In this document: one piece after another, positions 61,801-64,000 of the stretch | Numbering within the stretch: position 1 is the first letter of the stretch | How the letters are laid out: each line of letters starts with the position of its first letter | DNA from: Lepisosteus oculatus | Lineage: Eukaryota; Chordata; Actinopteri; Semionotiformes; Lepisosteidae | Direction: 5' to 3' | Length of the DNA stretch: 64,000 nucleotides | Assembly (NCBI RefSeq): GCF_040954835.1 | Contig: NC_090697.1 | Span: 42,096,788 to 42,160,787, forward strand | Notes under the pieces: generated by a model | The model's input: the letters and a program-made list of their open reading frames with translations, nothing else | Databases searched by the model: none | What the model was told of the DNA's origin: nothing | Translations under genes and position numbers: made by a program

Positions 61801-62641
61801 ATAGCACAAACCAATCTAGAAAAAATAAACAGCCTATGGATAATGCTCGCCTTTTACATGGAACTGACCTATTCATACAGTATGTAATAATCCAGCAAAT
61901 AACTGAGATGTCAGCAGAGAGTGCTGGAGTATTTTTTTCAGTGTTGAATAGAATTTTGACCAAAACAGGTTTGATGGAATCATCTTTTTATGTTCTTTAT
62001 ACTGTGTTTTGCATTGTTCAAGCCTCTGGGCGTTACAGAATGATGTGTGACTCATGAACACATGAACGTTTTTGGACGATGCAAAACTACAGAATTACAA
62101 AGGTGTGGTTTCAAGAAATCAAAGTGAAAGTCTTGTTGCCAACGTTTGCCCCTTGAAATGACTCCAACAGACCATTTGTGGTAAAAGCTCACCAATGCCA
62201 TCAATAAGAAACAACTGCAACTTGTTAGATTTCAGGTGTTGGCTACTGTTACACAGGAAGAGTATTCTGTGTATCCATGTGCTTTTTCAGGTATATTTGT
62301 GAGCACTAACAGATGTTGTTTAATATTTACAAAGGTTGTACTTGTTTATTGATTTGAGTTCTGTTCACATTTTCTATTGTTTGCTGTGTACGCATAAAAA
62401 ATTTGATTAAATGCATTACACTTGTGCATTGGTATATATTGTATTTTTTTGAATCAGAAATCCAAAAGAACTTCTCTTTAAGCTTAAAGCTGAGAAATAA
62501 TTTTAGTAAGGTCTAGACATTTATAGTTGTGTTGCATATACTGTAATTCCACTTGCTATTGACACTTACCTTGTGTACCTTAAAGAGAACCTCACAGAGG
62601 TTATGGATTGTTTCAGCTCGTGGCCAATCTAATGTACTGAC
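34246..62641 (-). CDS. sntg2: Gamma-2-syntrophin, 3' half (five coding exons)
   Basis: Gamma-2-syntrophin is a cytoplasmic adaptor that binds the C-terminal region of dystrophin-family proteins and links signalling partners at the membrane. Exons 62641-62570, 55376-55167, 38343-38251, 36600-36490 and 34377-34246 are all in phase 0 and join to 205 residues plus stop. They begin VSTLDWPRAETIHNLCEVLF and LWITEDCWLQAKLYLGL (second half of the PH region). NVLWKYKFSQLKGSSDDGK and IHSFIAAKVAAVDP follow (syntrophin-unique region), and the end is SQSIARKYMYNS. Human SNTG2 ends in almost the same residues (SLARKYMYSS), unlike SNTG1, which decides the paralogue. The PDZ domain and N-terminus lie beyond the right edge; the exon expected just upstream (human ...SFYVFSTPP) was not found in 62642-64000. 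The 3' end faces mzb1. Confidence 0.94.
34502..34796 (+). mobile_element. 5S-derived SINE, 3' part only
   Basis: Body and L2-like tail of the SINE at 9766 ('aatcccagggcgcttctcga' to 'gtaaagcgctttgagtggag'), without the 5S head. It sits in the last sntg2 intron, about 125 bases upstream of the final exon's acceptor. Confidence 0.85.
34797..34868. repeat. (ATT)n microsatellite, about 72 bp
   Basis: Uninterrupted ATT triplets extending the tail of the preceding SINE. Likely polymorphic in length. Confidence 0.95.
36490..36600 (-). CDS. sntg2: sntg2 exon (syntrophin-unique region), 111 bp
   Basis: Acceptor TTTTCTCCAG, donor GAG|GTACAG. Encodes NVLWKYKFSQLKGSSDDGKT then RVKFLFQNSDTKQIEME, 37 codons, phase 0. 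Confidence 0.93.
38251..38343 (-). CDS. sntg2: sntg2 exon (C-terminal region), 93 bp
   Basis: Acceptor CTCACAG, donor AAG|GTAATT. Encodes SRTYTCSSQGKILRFTIDFE then TGFTCSDNVSK, 31 codons. Human has SRTYMCSWQGEMLCFTVDFA. Confidence 0.9.
39420..39700 (+). repeat. GGATGG-tailed SINE-like repeat, diverged
   Basis: 'gccaaggtggctagcactgc' (A-box-like), 'cttgggtttgatcctagc' (B-box-like) and the tail 'taatggatggatggg'. Head and tail are kept, the middle is diverged. Confidence 0.7.
41838..41965 (-). repeat. 3' end of the GGATGG-tailed SINE-like family
   Basis: 'ttcatccattttctaacctc', 'gcagggtcgtgggggagttg', 'gagcctgtctagcaagcaat' and 'acactgaacaggatgctagt' are the reverse complement of the family's 3' half. 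Confidence 0.7.
42290..42510 (+). repeat. Retroelement-like tail with 'GAAGAAGGCTCCACGGCCGAAACG'-type core
   Basis: 'cacctgaagaaggctccacg' then 'gccgaaacgttgtgttctct', followed by 'cctttgcagcctacgcatgc'. The 'GCCGAAACG' core is common next to Penelope- or LINE-type insertions in fishes; I cannot assign the class. The last ~50 bases recur at 25160-25210 and 29440-29475. Confidence 0.5.
44985..46010. mobile_element. CR1-like LINE fragment(s)
   Basis: Starts with 'aggaacataagaaaggctca' as at 31545. The minus strand at 45822-46004 reads ENWRSEHESIWVKIE then SKGIMIAVCYRPPDSE, the end of a LINE endonuclease domain (YRPP motif). Diverged, no intact frame. Confidence 0.6.
46390..46930. repeat. Purine-rich repeat-like block
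   Basis: Long A/G runs ('gaaaataagaaaaaaagacc', 'aagatgaacaaggactggaa') with many 'cagg' and 'ccagga' words, then a more GC-rich end. Style resembles degenerate non-autonomous elements. Opposite-strand frames are F/L-rich and not considered genes. Confidence 0.35.
48640..48760 (+). repeat. 3' part of GGATGG-tailed SINE-like repeat
   Basis: 'cacgctggactggggttcca', 'cttgccttgtgccctttgct' and 'gctgggataggttctggctt'. Confidence 0.65.
49945..50456 (-). mobile_element. 5S-rRNA-derived SINE, nearly full length
   Basis: Reverse complement of the element at 9766. On the plus strand it runs from the tail 'aattgcttacaattat' and 'cactcaaagcgctttacagg' to the 5S head 'gcttagcttcagtgggttgc', 'gggtgatatggctgctggc'. 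It lacks part of the C-box region (GGGAGACCTCC). Confidence 0.85.
50512..50652. repeat. Unknown repeat, copy A of an inverted pair
   Basis: 'gccttgcatgtggcaccagt' through 'gcagatcaatcccagctcag' matches the reverse complement of 52308-52447 with few differences. The 'gatcaatccc' word resembles a B box, so a tRNA-derived SINE is possible. Confidence 0.6.
52308..52447. repeat. Unknown repeat, copy B of an inverted pair
   Basis: 'ctgccctgagctgggattga' through 'ctactggtgccacatgcaag' is the inverted partner of 50512-50652, about 1.7 kb away. Confidence 0.6.
55167..55376 (-). CDS. sntg2: sntg2 exon (PH region), 210 bp
   Basis: Acceptor TTTTCAG at 55377, donor TTG|GTAAGT. Encodes 70 residues from LWITEDCWLQ through FCFSVMAGNGKNHYFSVELG to WEKSFQRAIFMEVQRSL. 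The strongest sntg2 match in the window. Confidence 0.95.
55801..55860. repeat. Imperfect long hairpin
   Basis: ATCCAC...TTCTTTTACCGATTT pairs with AAATCGGTAAAAGAA...GTGGAT around a loop that itself contains another ATCGGTAAA copy. The 15-bp inner arms are exact. Confidence 0.8.
56805..57180 (+). mobile_element. 5S-rRNA-derived SINE, 3'-truncated
   Basis: 5S head 'gccagcagccatatcaccct', 'ctgaagctaaacaagtttga' and 'gatgagagatctcctaggaa', then the family body to 'cctaataatccccctctac'. The L2-like tail is missing. Confidence 0.85.
58100..58570. repeat. Compositionally distinct block of unknown origin
   Basis: Richer in G and CpG than the flanks ('agtcgcgggatcaagaatcg', 'gtgagcgcggtgaatagtga', 'ggtcgtgggaatgcgtcggc'). 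No coding frame or terminal repeat was recognised. It could be a repeat or part of an LTR. Confidence 0.35.
60290..60580 (+). mobile_element. tRNA-derived SINE
   Basis: A-box-like 'tagtggctttgtggctaagg' is followed by B-box-like 'gccagtttgtatcccg', then the body 'cccctgggcaaggcccttaa', 'ccccaactgctccaggggca' and the tail 'aagtgatcttatcttatt'. Distinct from the GGATGG-tailed family. Only one copy in the window. Confidence 0.75.
62570..62641 (-). CDS. sntg2: sntg2 exon (PH region), 72 bp
   Basis: Acceptor TTTTTCAG at 62642, donor CAAG|GTAAGT. Encodes VSTLDWPRAETIHNLCEVLF plus KVHK, 24 codons, phase 0 at both ends. Human has VSTFDWVRAERTYHLCEVLF. Confidence 0.92.
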
Positions 62642-63296
62642 CTGAAAAATAAGTAAAAGCACACACAGTATTTTTTTACATCTTTTATAATACAGTGCCT
62701 GAAAGCTTCAACAACATTTTTTATGTCAACACACAGATAAGATAAGAGATATTAGCCAAGTCAAAATTAATTTAACAATTTTGACTCAGTTAACATCTGA
62801 GAAAAAAAATCTATCAGCATACATGTTTTTGTGATCAAATGTCTACTAGTGTTGTTTAATCATGGTATTTTAAAACTTAACATTGCACAAAAAAAACTTT
62901 TTTTTTTGCATTCAAGAAACTAGCTCTACACATACAGTACACCTGCATTACTATTTGAAAGAATAAGGCTAAAATAAGGCTAACCTCAGAGTTAACTGGA
63001 GAACATGAAAAGGAGTGTGTTGGGCCGTTCTTTTAAGTTAAAGTATTTGTGTATATTCTTTTTGATATGCTTAACATTTCACTGTTAATCTGTATATTGA
63101 TATTAATCAAAATAAAAATAGAAATGTAATGGGACAAAATATAGGGATTACAGGCTACAAAGTTCCATAATTACAGATTAGTTTAAAATTAGTCCTTTGA
63201 CATAGTGCAAGAAGACATACATCAATACTGCACATCAATAGTTAGAAATCTGCTTTTGCAAAATAAAGGTGCACACTGTGCTCTTGTAGATTAAAA

Positions 63297-63464
63297 CTAA
63301 CCTTCTGTAAGCAAATTTGCAGCAAATTTTACACGTATGGTCAGCTGTGCACATTCATAAAAGGATGGAGTGCACAATCCTGTGCTCATCTCATCTATAA
63401 TTTCACATTCTCCAAAGAAGCCTGAACATTTTTTCTTCTGCATACAGTCTTTTCCAACCTTCAT
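63297..63464 (-). CDS. Small cysteine-rich ORF, possible defensin-like remnant
   Basis: A 55-codon frame with five cysteines: KDCMQKKKCSGFFGECEII followed by MSTGLCTPSFYECAQ. The CSGFFGEC unit (C-x4-G-x-C) and GLCTPSFYEC (C-x6-C) recall the beta-defensin fold pattern. However, the third cysteine and the terminal CC pair are missing, there is no signal peptide, and a stop precedes the start closely. It is probably a chance frame or a decayed exon. Confidence 0.15.
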   Translation of the reverse strand: MKVGKDCMQKKKCSGFFGECEIIDEMSTGLCTPSFYECAQLTIRVKFAANLLTEG

Positions 63465-63699
63465 CACTTAAAAAAGCTTCATGGTATCTTTCTCCTTTAT
63501 TTTTAATTTATTTTATGTGCTATTTTAACAGGAATGCAGACAATGTTTAAAACAGTGATTATTGGCTACAGGATTCAAACACACTTAAAAACACCTTTCA
63601 TTTTGCACTCTCTATTTTAGATAAACTATCCAGCTCATGTTGGATGGGTTTAAGAAGTGTGCTGTATACAATCTATACATACAGATGCAGCCATTCAAA

Positions 63700-63850
63700 A
63701 TGGGTGGGGTATTTTGCGTTATACCCCGGTGGGGGTGTCGCATCAAAACGCAGTATCACGCAGTATCACGAGGTATATCGCGTCATTTGACGTCATGCTG
63801 GAAAGTATCTGGCATCACCTTGTAAAACCACCACGAGGAGCCAATAAAGC
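63700..63850. other. CpG-containing patch with a CRE palindrome
   Basis: Many CpGs occur within 150 bases of otherwise CpG-poor DNA, including a direct repeat of 'cgcagtatca' and a TGACGTCA palindrome at 63788-63795. It may be an inserted element or a regulatory site; no gene start was found nearby. Confidence 0.35.
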
Positions 63851-64000
63851 TTAACCTCTCATGTACAGCATTTGGCTTTTAAATTTAAACTGTGTATTAC
63901 AGCATGTTAATCATCAGTCATTAAAATGTTGGTATATTTTATGAAAGCAAGATTGCTCAGTTGGACAAAAGTACACAACCTACCTTTATCAGAAATATTC

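Larger units (their letters stand above)
55377..62569. other. sntg2: 7.2-kb sntg2 intron
   Basis: Contains the hairpin at 55801, a 5S SINE (56805), a tRNA-like remnant near 57480-57540 ('ggtacagtggttaaaagctt'), a more GC-rich block (58100-58570), a short unexplained frame (58905-59180) and a tRNA-derived SINE (60290). In 59220-60280 and 60600-62560 I see no supported gene or repeat. Confidence 0.6.
62642..64000. other. sntg2: sntg2 intron reaching the right edge
   Basis: No sntg2 exon was recognised. A donor-like AAAG|GTAGGT on the minus strand near 63982 ends no sequence resembling syntrophin. A cysteine-rich ORF (63297-63464) and a CpG-containing patch (63700-63850) are noted separately. 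Confidence 0.5.

Noticed and set aside
63970..64000. Possible sntg2 exon end with donor AAAG|GTAGGT at the right edge
   Set aside because: The translated residues do not resemble the syntrophin sequence expected upstream of VSTLDW.

Overview
The window reads as AT-rich nuclear DNA from a ray-finned fish. It has long introns, split vertebrate genes, and several old Tc1/mariner, L2-like and CR1-like LINE and SINE families. The repeat mix, including a 5S-rRNA-headed SINE and a strong excess of TACTGTA/TACAGTA words, would fit a non-teleost fish such as gar or bowfin. That placement is an impression, not a proof.

Three genes can be supported by exon-by-exon translation with matching splice phases. 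(1) At the left edge, on the minus strand, are the first three coding exons of thyroid peroxidase (tpo, 1392-2941). The heme-binding catalytic part lies beyond the window. (2) mzb1 (14490-19731, plus strand) is complete in four exons. It encodes a 200-residue ER-lumen protein with a signal peptide, a CDAC motif, six cysteines and a C-terminal KNEL. (3) On the minus strand, the last five coding exons of gamma-2-syntrophin (sntg2) run from 62641 down to the stop at 34246. They cover part of the PH region and the C-terminal syntrophin-unique region. The 5' half lies beyond the right edge.

Layout: 1-1391 tpo intron with Tc1 remnants; 1392-2941 tpo 5' exons; 2942-14489 intergenic, repeat-rich, with one weak candidate signal-peptide exon at 11731-11864; 14490-19731 mzb1; 19732-34245 intergenic, with a nearly intact Tc1 element at 21210-22852, a broken L2-like LINE at 23655-25157 and CR1-like remnants; 34246-62641 sntg2 3' half with introns of 2.1, 1.6, 16.8 and 7.2 kb; 62642-64000 further sntg2 intron, with a small cysteine-rich ORF and a CpG-containing patch.

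The genes are not an operon and do not act in one pathway. SNTG2 followed by TPO in the same orientation is the order known from human 2p25.3, so this is conserved synteny. The unexpected part is mzb1 on the opposite strand between them, because human MZB1 is on 5q31. No clearly new biological system is visible. The main leads are the mzb1 placement, a group of near-perfect short hairpins, an inverted pair of unknown repeats, and a weak defensin-like cysteine pattern.
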